A DNA stretch of 24,775 nucleotides from Candidatus Delongbacteria bacterium (lineage in GTDB: Bacteria; Delongbacteria; UBA4055), in the NCBI GenBank assembly GCA_027858795.1, contig JAQICF010000020.1, positions 1-24,775 of the forward strand. Direction: 5' to 3'. Under the pieces are notes generated by a model. That model did no database searches, was not told the DNA's origin, and was given only the letters and a program-made list of their open reading frames with translations. Positions 8,602-16,474 of the stretch are shown one piece after another; positions within the stretch are counted from its first letter, which is position 1; each line of letters opens with the position of its first letter. A program made the position numbers and the translations under genes.

Positions 8602-8779
8602 GAGAATGATGGAAAGAAATCCGAGGGGATTTTATTTGATTTTTTGATTGAGAAGAAAGCTAAATACAGAGTTTTTTGTGATATTTCTAGAAAGAGTTGA
8701 TAATAGAAATAAGAAACTTTGCCCTCTAATTTTTTTTCTAATGTGATCTCCATAATAAGTGGAGACAAAGGAGGAAATG
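8602..8779 (+). promoter_or_regulatory. Long 5' leader with stem-loops and strong Shine-Dalgarno
   Basis: Between the promoter and the start codon lie about 170 nt without a credible ORF. Possible stems are AAATCC/GGATTT near 8616-8631, ATTTCTA/TAGAAAT near 8683-8710, and TCTCCA (8747-8752) with TGGAGA (8760-8765). The last stem ends one base before the Shine-Dalgarno AAAGGAGG (8767-8774). That site is 5 nt before ATG 8780 and 2 nt before ATG 8777. No known riboswitch class is recognised. Confidence 0.4.
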
Positions 8780-9130
8780 ATGAAGAAAGTTCTAGTGATA
8801 CTGCTAATGTTAGCGGTCGTAGTATTTGGTGTAGAAAGATTGAAACCATCTAATTTTAAAAGTGCATTATCTGACAAATATGGATTGCCGTTGGATGATG
8901 GAACTTACAAAGTTACTTTCAAGTTCTATGACAGCTCTAAAGATGGTGTGTTACTTGAAGAAGAAGTTAAATTGGTCAAGTGTAAAGATGGAATCTGCAT
9001 TGCCGAGCTAAAAAGTATACAGAAGTTAGTAAGGGATGGTTACGATGTCGTTTGGATAGGCATTAAAACAGACAATATACCTGAAAGTACTTTTAGGATA
9101 AGAAAATACTTGGATAAACCAATAAAATAA
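8780..9130 (+). CDS. Small exported protein of unknown function
   Basis: I cannot assign a family. From ATG 8780 the protein has 116 residues. A lysine pair and a hydrophobic run (about residues 4-17, VLVILLMLAVVVFG) form a signal peptide or membrane anchor. The rest is a compact acidic/basic domain with beta-strand character (GTYKVTFKFYDSSKDGVLLEEEV) and a CKDGIC pair that could form a disulfide in the periplasm. The segment DGTYKVTFKFYD, then GVLLEEE, resembles short extracellular beta-sandwich proteins, but this is only a resemblance. ATG 8780 is preferred because AAAGGAGG lies 5 nt upstream; an in-frame GTG at 8759 would put the hairpin and Shine-Dalgarno inside the gene. A strong promoter and a terminator on each side indicate a monocistronic, well-expressed gene. 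Confidence 0.75.
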   Translation: MKKVLVILLMLAVVVFGVERLKPSNFKSALSDKYGLPLDDGTYKVTFKFYDSSKDGVLLEEEVKLVKCKDGICIAELKSIQKLVRDGYDVVWIGIKTDNIPESTFRIRKYLDKPIK

Positions 9131-9157
9131 TTCTTTTTGATATGTTTCTCAAAATTT

Positions 9158-9186
9158 AAACCTTCCCTTTACGGAAGGTTTTTTTT
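9158..9186 (+). terminator. Rho-independent terminator
   Basis: AACCTTCC (9159-9166), a 6-nt loop, GGAAGGTT (9173-9180), then an unbroken T run to 9186. It lies 28 bp after the stop codon of the small exported protein and separates it from miaA. Confidence 0.9.
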
Positions 9187-9222
9187 ATTTTACACTAAGT
9201 TTTACAAATACAGGAGTTTCAA

Positions 9223-10131
9223 ATTTTAAATAAAAAATTAATAGTCATAACAGGTCAAACAGCAACCGGTAAAACTACCTTAGCGGCTAATATCGCTAAA
9301 CTTATTGACGGTGAGATCATCAGTGCTGATTCAAGACAGGTATATAAGTTCATGGATATTGGTACAGGGAAAGATCTTGATGATTTTACTATCGATGATA
9401 AAAAGATCCCCTACCATTTGATAAATATTTGCGAACCCGGGGAAGAGTATAATATTTACCGTTATCAAAAAGATTTTTTAGAAGTTTACAATAATATGAT
9501 TTCCAGAGGGAAACAACCTATTCTATGCGGTGGTTCAGGTCTTTATGTTGAATCAGTTCTAAAAAACTACAAGCTAATGAATGTACCTATCAATGATGGA
9601 TTGAGATTCTCATTAGAAGAAAAAACAGACGAAGAATTAGGGGAACTCTTACAAAAATATACAACTCCGCATAACACAACTGATCTCATGTACCGGAAAA
9701 GACTTATCAGAGCTATAGAAATTGCAGACTATCAATTAAAGAATAATATATATGAACAGCTTCCGGAGTTAGATCATATAATTTTTGGAATTCGTTTTGA
9801 AAGGGATCTTTTAAAAAAAAGAATATCTGAAAGACTTCGAGCAAGATTTAAAGAAGGCATGGTCGAGGAAGCTGAAAAGCTGATGGAAATGGGAATATCT
9901 AAAGATAAGCTAATTTATTACGGTCTAGAATATAAATTTCTAGCAGAATATCTTGATGGTCAATATAATTATAATGACATGTATCAAAAACTTAATTCTG
10001 CAATACATCGATTTTCCAAAAGACAGATGACCTGGTTTCGCAGAATGGAGAAGAATGGTTTTAAAATAAATTGGATAGATGGATCTCTATCATTAGAAGA
10101 TAAAATTAAGACTGTCTTAAAAACAATATAA
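9223..10131 (+). CDS. miaA: MiaA, tRNA dimethylallyltransferase, probable ATT start
   Basis: MiaA adds a dimethylallyl group to A37 of tRNAs that read U-starting codons. The full protein would be 302 residues, normal for the family. Walker A is GQTATGKT (11-18), followed by the SADSRQVY motif (D36, R38, Q39), MDIGTGK, GGSGLYV, RKRLIRAIE and the C-terminal RQMTWFR element. All of this is one open frame from the stop at 9196. The frame holds no ATG, GTG or TTG before the P-loop: the first ATG is at 9352, after SADSRQVY. The best start is ATT at 9223, 6 nt after AGGAG (9212-9216). Alternatives are a sequencing error or an inactive allele. The gene ends at a terminator shared with tRNA-Phe, which is itself a likely MiaA substrate. 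Confidence 0.92.
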   Translation: MLNKKLIVITGQTATGKTTLAANIAKLIDGEIISADSRQVYKFMDIGTGKDLDDFTIDDKKIPYHLINICEPGEEYNIYRYQKDFLEVYNNMISRGKQPILCGGSGLYVESVLKNYKLMNVPINDGLRFSLEEKTDEELGELLQKYTTPHNTTDLMYRKRLIRAIEIADYQLKNNIYEQLPELDHIIFGIRFERDLLKKRISERLRARFKEGMVEEAEKLMEMGISKDKLIYYGLEYKFLAEYLDGQYNYNDMYQKLNSAIHRFSKRQMTWFRRMEKNGFKINWIDGSLSLEDKIKTVLKTI

Positions 10132-10132
10132 A

Positions 10133-10161
10133 AAAAACCCTTGAGAGTTCTCAAGGGTTTT
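10133..10161. terminator. Bidirectional terminator between miaA and tRNA-Phe
   Basis: AAACCCTTGAG and CTCAAGGGTTT form a near-perfect stem with a 4-nt loop, flanked by an A run on the left and a T run on the right. It therefore serves both strands. On the minus strand it follows the CCA end of tRNA-Phe directly, without a gap. Confidence 0.9.
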
Positions 10162-10237
10162 TGGTGCCTCCTCGCGGAATTGAACCACGGACACAGGGAT
10201 TTTCAGTCCCTTGCTCTACCGACTGAGCTAAGAAGGC
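10162..10237 (-). tRNA. tRNA-Phe (GAA)
   Basis: The minus strand folds as a 76-nt tRNA. The acceptor stem GCCTTCT pairs with AGGAGGC, allowing one G-U pair. The D arm is AGCTCAGTCGGTAGAGC, the anticodon loop is CTGAAAA (anticodon GAA) and the T arm contains GGTTCAATTCC. Discriminator A and CCA (10162-10164) are encoded. It lies downstream of xerD but has its own promoter. Confidence 0.97.
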
Positions 10238-10258
10238 ATCCTAATTCGGTACGCGCTA

Positions 10259-10287
10259 AATATACAACTATAAAAAATTCTTGTCAA
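10259..10287 (-). promoter_or_regulatory. tRNA-Phe promoter
   Basis: On the minus strand TTGACA (10282-10287), 17 bp, TATATT (10259-10264). A GC-rich stretch (TAGCGCG) follows the -10, a typical discriminator of stringently controlled stable-RNA promoters. The predicted start is about 15 nt before the mature tRNA. The promoter fits between the xerD stop and the tRNA. Confidence 0.8.
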
Positions 10288-10296
10288 CAGATATTT

Positions 10297-11196
10297 TTAC
10301 CCTCTTGGATGGTATTGTTTGTATACCTGTTTTAGGTGTTCTCTATCTATATGTGTATATATCTGAGTTGTAGTAATATCAGCATGTCCAAGCATTTCCT
10401 GAACAGCTCTTAGATCAGCTCCTCCCTCCAGTAAATGTGTTGCAAATGAGTGTCTGAAAGTATGAGGATGTATCTTAATATTTAAATGAGCCATTTCGAT
10501 ATACTTTCTGACTATTTTCCAAAATCCCATTCGAGACATTGGATTTCCTCTGAAATTAAGAAATAATGTACCACCTGCTTTACCTTTTACTGCTAACTCA
10601 GCTCTGGCTTCATCAAGATATCTCTGTAAAAAATCTAAAGCGCTTTTTCCGATAGGAACGATTCTTTCTTTATTTCTTTTACCAATAACTCTAACTACGT
10701 TATCGGAGAATATCACTGAATTATAAGATATTGTTAATAATTCACTAATACGAAGGCCGCATGCATAAATCATTTCCAGCATTGCACGATCTCTTAGACC
10801 TAAATGTGTTTCTAGGTCAGGTAATTTTAAGAGTTTATCTATTTCATCAACAGACATAACTTCCGGTAATGTCTTAGGATGTTTAGGCGTTTCAATATGT
10901 AATGAAGGATTATTCGTAGAATAGTCTTCATTAACTATGAATTTATGTAGATTTTTTATTGAAGAAAGGTTTCGAATAATTGAATTAATATTTAAACCGA
11001 TATCTCTAAGCTCAGTAACGAAATGTCTTATATCTGTAGCTTGAATTTTATCAGTAATATTAATGTTTTTCTCAGAAAGGTATTTTACATACCTGTTAAG
11101 ATCATTGCTATATGATTCAAGTGTTAACTCAGAAAGTCCTTTTTCAAACAAAAGGAAATCGTAATAAATTTCAAGTATGTCTTCAAGTTTTTTCAT
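10297..11196 (-). CDS. xerD: Tyrosine recombinase XerD
   Basis: XerD works with XerC at dif to resolve chromosome dimers. The 299 residues match the E. coli length (298). The N-terminal SAM-like core-binding domain spans about 1-90 and the catalytic domain follows. The active-site set is complete: R149 (CGLRISELL), K173, H245 and R248 (HTFRHSFATHLL), H271 (LGHADI) and Tyr280 (TQIYTH). The GGADLRAVQEMLGHADITTTQIYTH block is the usual XerC/D consensus. XerD rather than XerC is chosen on overall similarity (LEGGADLRAVQ, HPRG end) and because a second copy at 21953 resembles XerC. It is the last protein gene of the ribD-sugar transferase-SLBB cluster, 12 bp after the SLBB gene. Confidence 0.88.
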   Translation of the reverse strand: MKKLEDILEIYYDFLLFEKGLSELTLESYSNDLNRYVKYLSEKNINITDKIQATDIRHFVTELRDIGLNINSIIRNLSSIKNLHKFIVNEDYSTNNPSLHIETPKHPKTLPEVMSVDEIDKLLKLPDLETHLGLRDRAMLEMIYACGLRISELLTISYNSVIFSDNVVRVIGKRNKERIVPIGKSALDFLQRYLDEARAELAVKGKAGGTLFLNFRGNPMSRMGFWKIVRKYIEMAHLNIKIHPHTFRHSFATHLLEGGADLRAVQEMLGHADITTTQIYTHIDREHLKQVYKQYHPRG

Positions 11197-11208
11197 AGTA
11201 CAAAGAAG

Positions 11209-13770
11209 TTACTTGGTAATAGTATAAACTGTGGCTGCAGACAAACTTAACTGATAAAGTATTGTCGTGATATCCTTTGTTAGCTCAAAATAATCTATCT
11301 TATCATAGTCGTAAGGAACATAAACAATATCACCAGGCTCAATGTCATAGTTTAGAATGTTACTGAACCATCCTTTTTCTTTGATCAACTCTCCATTTGC
11401 CTTTATAACATAAATATTATCATCATCACCGGTATCAGTTATACCACCGACTTTATCCAGATAGTATTCAACTTCACTATTGTTTTCATTGTAAGTTATA
11501 GCGGTTTGCTGATATACTTCACCCATGACAAGGATAGTTCTTGATATTGACGGTACATAAATTGAATCGTTATTCATAAAGTAAAATTTTTCATGATTAC
11601 CTTTTTCATCAATATCGATAATTACTCTTCCGGATGTTTCCAAAGAATCAAACTTATCTATATTCAATGCAGCAGCAAGATCTCCTTCACCGGAGAGTAC
11701 CATTTTCATTTTTAGCTTATTATTTAATTCTTCTTTCAGTTCTCTTATCTTCTGAGATTGTTGTTTCTTAACTTTTTCTCGGAAAATCTGTGTTGATTTT
11801 ATTTGTGCATTTTTTGTAAAACTTCCACACCTTTCTAATAGATCATCCAATTCCTCACTTTCTCTCAAAACATATGTCCCCGGAAAATTTACTTCTCCAT
11901 AAATTCTTACATAGTTTACTTTTGCATAATCTTTTATTCTTCTAATAAATAGGATGTCATTTACATTTAATTTAACATTATCAATTTGGCTTAATGATAT
12001 CTTCCTGGTTTTTAAAGATTTATTACTCTTGTTTATACCAGAAACAACTTCTATTGAATCCGTCAAAGCATCATAAGTAAATCCACCTGATAGCTTTATA
12101 AGATCAGAAACAGTCATGTTTTTTGAGTGTATGTAAGCTCCGTTGTTCTTCACATGTCCGTATACTCTAACGTATTGAACAGGATGATTAGCAAAGTAAT
12201 TGAAAATATGAAGTTTGTCATCAGCTTTTAATTTAAAGGACTCAACATTAACATCTGTATAATAATCATAGCCATCTTTACCCTTGTTTCGAATAATGAG
12301 ATTGCTGTTTATGTCACCATTAGCGGTTAGTCCTCCTGCATATCCAATCAAAGTGTTTACAGGCATATCTGAAGTGTATTTATAATTACCTTTTTTATTG
12401 ACCTCTCCCGAAATCGTTACAGTTGGGAGAAAGGATATTGAATCTAAGCTGAATACTTCGATTGTATCACGAGGGAAGATTTGGATTTTGTTATCACCTT
12501 TTTGTTCTAGTACTTTCTTTGGAGAGAAATTCAACAAAAGATCTCTTTTTCCCATTCCTTGCTTTCTAATGATATTTCCATAATCCAGATTAGTATTTTC
12601 ATTAAGGATCTCGTCAGTGTTTAAAATATTTCCCAAGGTCATATCTTTAGTAAACTGTATTTTTTTATTATGTCTAAAATTACCTTTGAGATAAACATAT
12701 TTTGAATTATAAACCAGAGTTGAGAAAACTCTAACGATATCACCATCATTAAGAGTAGTATTGCTTGCAAGTGTAACTGATTCAGATATAGACCTTCCTT
12801 TTCTATCTAAACCTTCTATTTCAATTCTTGAAGTATCCGAGAATGGAGTTAATCCCGCTATTTTAAGTATGTCAATTAACGTTTCACCTTTTTTATATTC
12901 GTAAATTCCTTCTCTTTTTACATTGCCGGCAATAGCAACTTGTTTGCCGATCAACGGAACGAAAATAGTTTCATTTGATTGGAGTATATGTTCTACTCTT
13001 TTTCCAAAGAACATCAAAGAATAAAGATCCACTTGTTTTGCTTGTCCATTTTCCGGGATCAGTCCAATATTTCTAAGTGAGCCTTCAGACGACACTCCAC
13101 CGGCTAAAGCAAGTGTTTCAAAAATACTTGAGAATGGCGAAACATTATATATACCGGGTTTTGCAACATTACCAACAACGAATACAGTTATAGGTTTAAC
13201 ACCCGATAGTCTTATTGTATAATTGATTCCACTAATTGATCCCAATTTATCTGAAATGGCTTTTTTAGCCTGTTTATAATTAAGTCCTGAAACATCGATC
13301 TTACCTATCTGTGGAATGATAATATAGTTTTCATTTGTAACATCAATAGCATAATTTTTATCCATTGCACCCCAAATGTCAATTATGAATTCATCTCCTT
13401 GAGATAGTATGTAGGATTCGGGGATTTTTTTATTAAAATTCATCGTGGTCTTCACGGATGAAAAATCAATAGAAAATTGTTTTAGTTTAGATTCATAAGG
13501 ATCAATTAAAGTTCCATTAACATATTTCTCGAAATAAGTATCTTCTATTAATACAGAATCAACTTTAAGTATATCAGATTCAAAACCAATTGAATCTATT
13601 AGACTCGTTTCCTTTGAACTTATGGCACCGGTATCTTTCTTTTTCATTTTTTCAATTTCAGCAGAAAGGTCTTTTCCGGTAATTTTTTCGTACATCTTTA
13701 ATAATTCTTCGTTTTGAGAGTAAGAAGCGAAAGTTAAACTTAATAAAATAACGACAAGAATTTTTTTCAT
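11209..13770 (-). CDS. SLBB-domain polysaccharide export protein (Wza-like)
   Basis: Outer-membrane polysaccharide export protein. From ATG 13770 it has 853 residues and a signal peptide (MKKILVVILLSLTFASYSQ). A poly-export domain (about 95-180) includes SYILSQGDEFIIDIWG. After it come about six SLBB-type beta-grasp repeats, each marked by a G-V/E/H-xxxG-Y pattern: VVGNVAKPGIY, IAGNVKREGIY, ISGEVNKKGNY, VYGHVKNNGAY, IYGEVNFPGTY and MGEVYQQTAI. One repeat contains a Lys/Glu-rich coil. E. coli Wza has about 380 residues with few SLBB units; this long form is typical of FCB and deltaproteobacterial export proteins. ATG 13770 is preferred over TTG 13785 because GGAG lies 9 nt before it. It is directly downstream of a priming sugar transferase, so the two probably serve one surface polysaccharide. 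Confidence 0.88.
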   Translation of the reverse strand: MKKILVVILLSLTFASYSQNEELLKMYEKITGKDLSAEIEKMKKKDTGAISSKETSLIDSIGFESDILKVDSVLIEDTYFEKYVNGTLIDPYESKLKQFSIDFSSVKTTMNFNKKIPESYILSQGDEFIIDIWGAMDKNYAIDVTNENYIIIPQIGKIDVSGLNYKQAKKAISDKLGSISGINYTIRLSGVKPITVFVVGNVAKPGIYNVSPFSSIFETLALAGGVSSEGSLRNIGLIPENGQAKQVDLYSLMFFGKRVEHILQSNETIFVPLIGKQVAIAGNVKREGIYEYKKGETLIDILKIAGLTPFSDTSRIEIEGLDRKGRSISESVTLASNTTLNDGDIVRVFSTLVYNSKYVYLKGNFRHNKKIQFTKDMTLGNILNTDEILNENTNLDYGNIIRKQGMGKRDLLLNFSPKKVLEQKGDNKIQIFPRDTIEVFSLDSISFLPTVTISGEVNKKGNYKYTSDMPVNTLIGYAGGLTANGDINSNLIIRNKGKDGYDYYTDVNVESFKLKADDKLHIFNYFANHPVQYVRVYGHVKNNGAYIHSKNMTVSDLIKLSGGFTYDALTDSIEVVSGINKSNKSLKTRKISLSQIDNVKLNVNDILFIRRIKDYAKVNYVRIYGEVNFPGTYVLRESEELDDLLERCGSFTKNAQIKSTQIFREKVKKQQSQKIRELKEELNNKLKMKMVLSGEGDLAAALNIDKFDSLETSGRVIIDIDEKGNHEKFYFMNNDSIYVPSISRTILVMGEVYQQTAITYNENNSEVEYYLDKVGGITDTGDDDNIYVIKANGELIKEKGWFSNILNYDIEPGDIVYVPYDYDKIDYFELTKDITTILYQLSLSAATVYTITK

Positions 13771-13789
13771 TTTATATAACTCCAAATTT

Positions 13790-15181
13790 TTAATGTCCTC
13801 TAAAATTTATTACCACTTTTACTGTGTGTAACAGTATTACTAAATCCAGTTTGAGAGAAAGATTTTCAATGTAAAAAAGATCATATTTTAATTTTTCCTT
13901 CACATCTTCAACTGATTCATCATATTTATGTTTCACTTGTGCCCAACCAGTTAATCCTGGTTTAACATGAAGTCTTTTGTAATAGAAAGGTATGTTTTTG
14001 ATAAAATCATCTACAAATACTTTTCTTTCCGGTCTTGGTCCAACAAAGCTCATATTGCCGATAAAAACATTAAGTAATTGAGGTAATTCGTCGATACGAG
14101 TCTTTCTCATAAAATTACCGAATTTAGTAATTCTAGGATCGTCTTTTGTTGCCCAAACAGCTCCAGTCTTTGATTCAGCATTCTGTCTCATTGATCTGAA
14201 TTTATAAACAGTAAATTCCTTAAAATCTTTTCCAACCCTTTTTTGTTGGTAAATAATTTTACCGGGAGAATCAAATTTAATAATAATAGCTGATGCTATC
14301 ATTATTGGGAATGATATTAAAAGTAAAATAAACGAAGCGATCAGATCAATACTACGTTTAAGAAATCGTTGAAAAGGAGAAAGGATATCTGGAAATAGTT
14401 CTAAAAGAGTGAAATTGAACAACTCAAAAGTTCGTACGTTTCCACTAATGATATCATTTAAAGATGGTACTACCTTGTAAAACACGTGCCTGTCCTTTGA
14501 TTTCAGAATTATCCTGTTAATAAAGAGAGGGTCTTTTGATTCAACAGATATTATTATTTCTCGTATCTGCATTTTTGTGATAAATTTATCAAAATTATCG
14601 AAATTACCTATTGTTTTAATACCTTGATACTCAGGATTGTCTGGATCTTCATCAATAAATCCTACAATTTTAAGACCTAACAAGCTACCTTTTAGATATT
14701 CTCTGACTATTTTTTTTGCAGACTTGTTATATCCTATAATCAAAGCGTTTCTTAATCCAATGCCTTTCTTGAGATAGCGATTAAGCATCAATTTGAATAA
14801 TAATCTTCCAAAAGCTACAAAAACGATTAATAAAAAGTAATAGATGATCAGCGGGAATCTAAAATAGGTATCAGGATTGTTATGTTCAACTGTAATTAAA
14901 TAAACTATAGCTATACCAATTGTTAAAGTTGATACACAATGAAGAAAAATTTCGATAGCACTTCTAAAATAAAAGGATCTATACATATCCCGCATATGGA
15001 AAAGGATCAACCAAAAGAAATATATGATCGGCATTATAAGTAATAATTCAGTGTATGAATGTTCTAAAGTCGATGGAAATATACCCGATTTGAATTTTAA
15101 AAAGAATAGAAAGAATGTCGACAAATTTACTGTCATAAAGTCGGCTAATACGAGAAGTTTTCTTTCTTTAGAGATTTTCAT
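13790..15181 (-). CDS. Polyprenyl-phosphate sugar-1-phosphate transferase (WcaJ/WbaP family)
   Basis: Priming enzyme of exopolysaccharide or capsule assembly: it transfers a sugar-1-phosphate from a nucleotide sugar to undecaprenyl phosphate in the inner membrane. The 463 residues show the full family architecture. There are four N-terminal membrane helices (about 8-30, 46-66, 75-100, 109-130), a Rossmann-like domain starting ALIIGYNKSAKKIVREY (about 145-180), and the C-terminal bacterial sugar transferase domain from about 275. That domain has a membrane-inserted helix (276-300), VYKFRSMR (325-332), the catalytic Asp-Glu of RTRIDELPQ (D364-E365), GPRPE (381-385) and KPGLTGWAQV. It sits between ribD (8-bp gap) and the export gene. 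The sugar specificity cannot be read from the sequence. Confidence 0.92.
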   Translation of the reverse strand: MKISKERKLLVLADFMTVNLSTFFLFFLKFKSGIFPSTLEHSYTELLLIMPIIYFFWLILFHMRDMYRSFYFRSAIEIFLHCVSTLTIGIAIVYLITVEHNNPDTYFRFPLIIYYFLLIVFVAFGRLLFKLMLNRYLKKGIGLRNALIIGYNKSAKKIVREYLKGSLLGLKIVGFIDEDPDNPEYQGIKTIGNFDNFDKFITKMQIREIIISVESKDPLFINRIILKSKDRHVFYKVVPSLNDIISGNVRTFELFNFTLLELFPDILSPFQRFLKRSIDLIASFILLLISFPIMIASAIIIKFDSPGKIIYQQKRVGKDFKEFTVYKFRSMRQNAESKTGAVWATKDDPRITKFGNFMRKTRIDELPQLLNVFIGNMSFVGPRPERKVFVDDFIKNIPFYYKRLHVKPGLTGWAQVKHKYDESVEDVKEKLKYDLFYIENLSLKLDLVILLHTVKVVINFRGH

Positions 15182-15189
15182 AATAAGTT

Positions 15190-16293
15190 TTAAGACCAGT
15201 TACGGTATTTAACTAATCCATTAATTAAAATGTCCTCATCAAATTTTAAGATTGTTTTATCAACTATTTTTATTGCGTTCGAAATGTTATTAATTCCAAG
15301 TTTGTCAGTAAATTTTTTAGTACTACCCACAATTAGAGGTGCAATGAACAGGTTGATCCGATTTACGAGTTTTTCCTTTAAAAACATTGACGCTGTTAAT
15401 CCTCCACCTTCAACCATCATCGAAGTAATTTCGAGTTTCCCAAGTTCTTTCATTGCTTCCTTCAAGTTCAAATATCCATTAATAGTACTTATTTTAAGGA
15501 TTGTTATACCTTGATTTCTTAAAATAGTTTCTTTTTGAGATTGACGGCTGTCTTTTGATGCTAATATAATGGTAGCATTCTTGTTTTTATCTGAGAAAAC
15601 TTTATGCTTAATGTCAAGGCTAAGATCCTTATCTATGATAACCCTTTTGGGGTTGGCACCTTTTACCATTCTCACGGTTAATTCAGGATCATCTTTCAAT
15701 ACAGTGTTTTTACCAACGAGAATTGCATCGTAGTCATTTCTAAGTTTATGTACGTACTTTCTACTTTTTTGACTTGATATCCATTTTGAGTCACCAGCAT
15801 CTGTAGCTATTGAACCATCTAAACTGATCGCAGACTTCAATAATATAAATGGAGTTCCGGTTTGTTGGTAATGGATGAAAGATTCATTAAGTATTTTAGC
15901 ATCTATTTCTAATAATCCAACTTCAACAATGATTCCTGCTTTTCGTAATCTTTCAGCTCCATTTCCATTTACTTTTTTGAATGGATCTAAGGTTGCTATA
16001 AATACTCTGGAAACTTTTTCTTTGATTATTCTCTCGGTACAGGGAGGTGTTTTCCCATGATGGTCACAAGGTTCTAAAGTAACATACAGGTCAGCTCCGG
16101 CAGGAGATTCTGAACAATTGTTAAATGCATTTATTTCAGCATGCTCTTCACCAAATTTTAGATGTGCACCTTTACCTATGATCTTTCCATTTTTTACGAT
16201 CACGGCACCGACTAAAGGATTCGGGGACACTTTACCTCTTCCTTTCAAAGCTTCTTTAAGAGCTATTTTCATGTATTTTGTGTGATCGATCAT
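15190..16293 (-). CDS. ribD: RibD, bifunctional riboflavin deaminase-reductase
   Basis: RibD carries out the second and third steps of riboflavin synthesis: deamination of the diaminohydroxy-pyrimidine phosphate, then NADPH-dependent reduction of the ribose. The 367 residues match the family. The N-terminal CDA-like deaminase has zinc ligands H51 with E53 (HAEINAF), C76 and C85 (PCDHHGKTPPC). The C-terminal RibD_C reductase starts near 150 (FILLKSAISLDGSIAT) and includes KWISS and VEGGG. No other rib genes are adjacent. It heads the minus-strand cluster, with a promoter about 48 bp upstream. The leader is about 40 nt, too short for an FMN riboswitch. A short ACT/ATT trinucleotide run lies just upstream of the ATG. 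Confidence 0.96.
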   Translation of the reverse strand: MIDHTKYMKIALKEALKGRGKVSPNPLVGAVIVKNGKIIGKGAHLKFGEEHAEINAFNNCSESPAGADLYVTLEPCDHHGKTPPCTERIIKEKVSRVFIATLDPFKKVNGNGAERLRKAGIIVEVGLLEIDAKILNESFIHYQQTGTPFILLKSAISLDGSIATDAGDSKWISSQKSRKYVHKLRNDYDAILVGKNTVLKDDPELTVRMVKGANPKRVIIDKDLSLDIKHKVFSDKNKNATIILASKDSRQSQKETILRNQGITILKISTINGYLNLKEAMKELGKLEITSMMVEGGGLTASMFLKEKLVNRINLFIAPLIVGSTKKFTDKLGINNISNAIKIVDKTILKFDEDILINGLVKYRNWS

Positions 16294-16340
16294 AAATGAA
16301 CTACTACTACTATTATTATTTTATAATTTAATTTGAATAG

Positions 16341-16369
16341 AATATAAGTGAATTGATACCTTCAGGCAA
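16341..16369 (-). promoter_or_regulatory. ribD cluster promoter
   Basis: On the minus strand TTGCCT (16364-16369), 17 bp, TATATT (16341-16346). It is identical in both hexamers and spacing to the promoter at 4365-4393. It is divergent from the promoter at 16386-16414, with 16 bp between the two -35 boxes. Confidence 0.65.
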
Positions 16370-16385
16370 TTACAAAATATTAAGC

Positions 16386-16414
16386 TTGATATTCATTTAT
16401 TGACTTAATATATT
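16386..16414 (+). promoter_or_regulatory. Promoter of the beta-CASP-like gene cluster
   Basis: TTGATA (16386-16391), 17 bp, TATATT (16409-16414). The start codon at 16475 is 60 bp further on, with a Shine-Dalgarno-like AAAGGGAG at 16460-16467. Confidence 0.6.
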
Positions 16415-16474
16415 GCTTAGCTTGGGTTTATTAAAGACTCTTGAATAAATTATAAATCATAAAGGGAGCAAATT

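Noticed and set aside
8595..8877. Two minus-strand open frames across the leader and start of the small exported protein
   Set aside because: They are antisense to a well-supported promoter, Shine-Dalgarno site and signal peptide, and show no family resemblance.
10238..10296. dif-like recombination site near xerD
   Set aside because: No 28-bp pair of inverted 11-mers around a 6-bp centre was seen here or next to xerC; the conserved-looking bases are explained by the tRNA promoter.
10141..10335. Open frame of about 64 codons on the plus strand
   Set aside because: It covers the terminator, the complement of tRNA-Phe and its promoter; it is a chance frame.
16294..16340. FMN riboswitch before ribD
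   Set aside because: The predicted leader is about 40 nt, far too short, and shows none of the conserved RFN elements.
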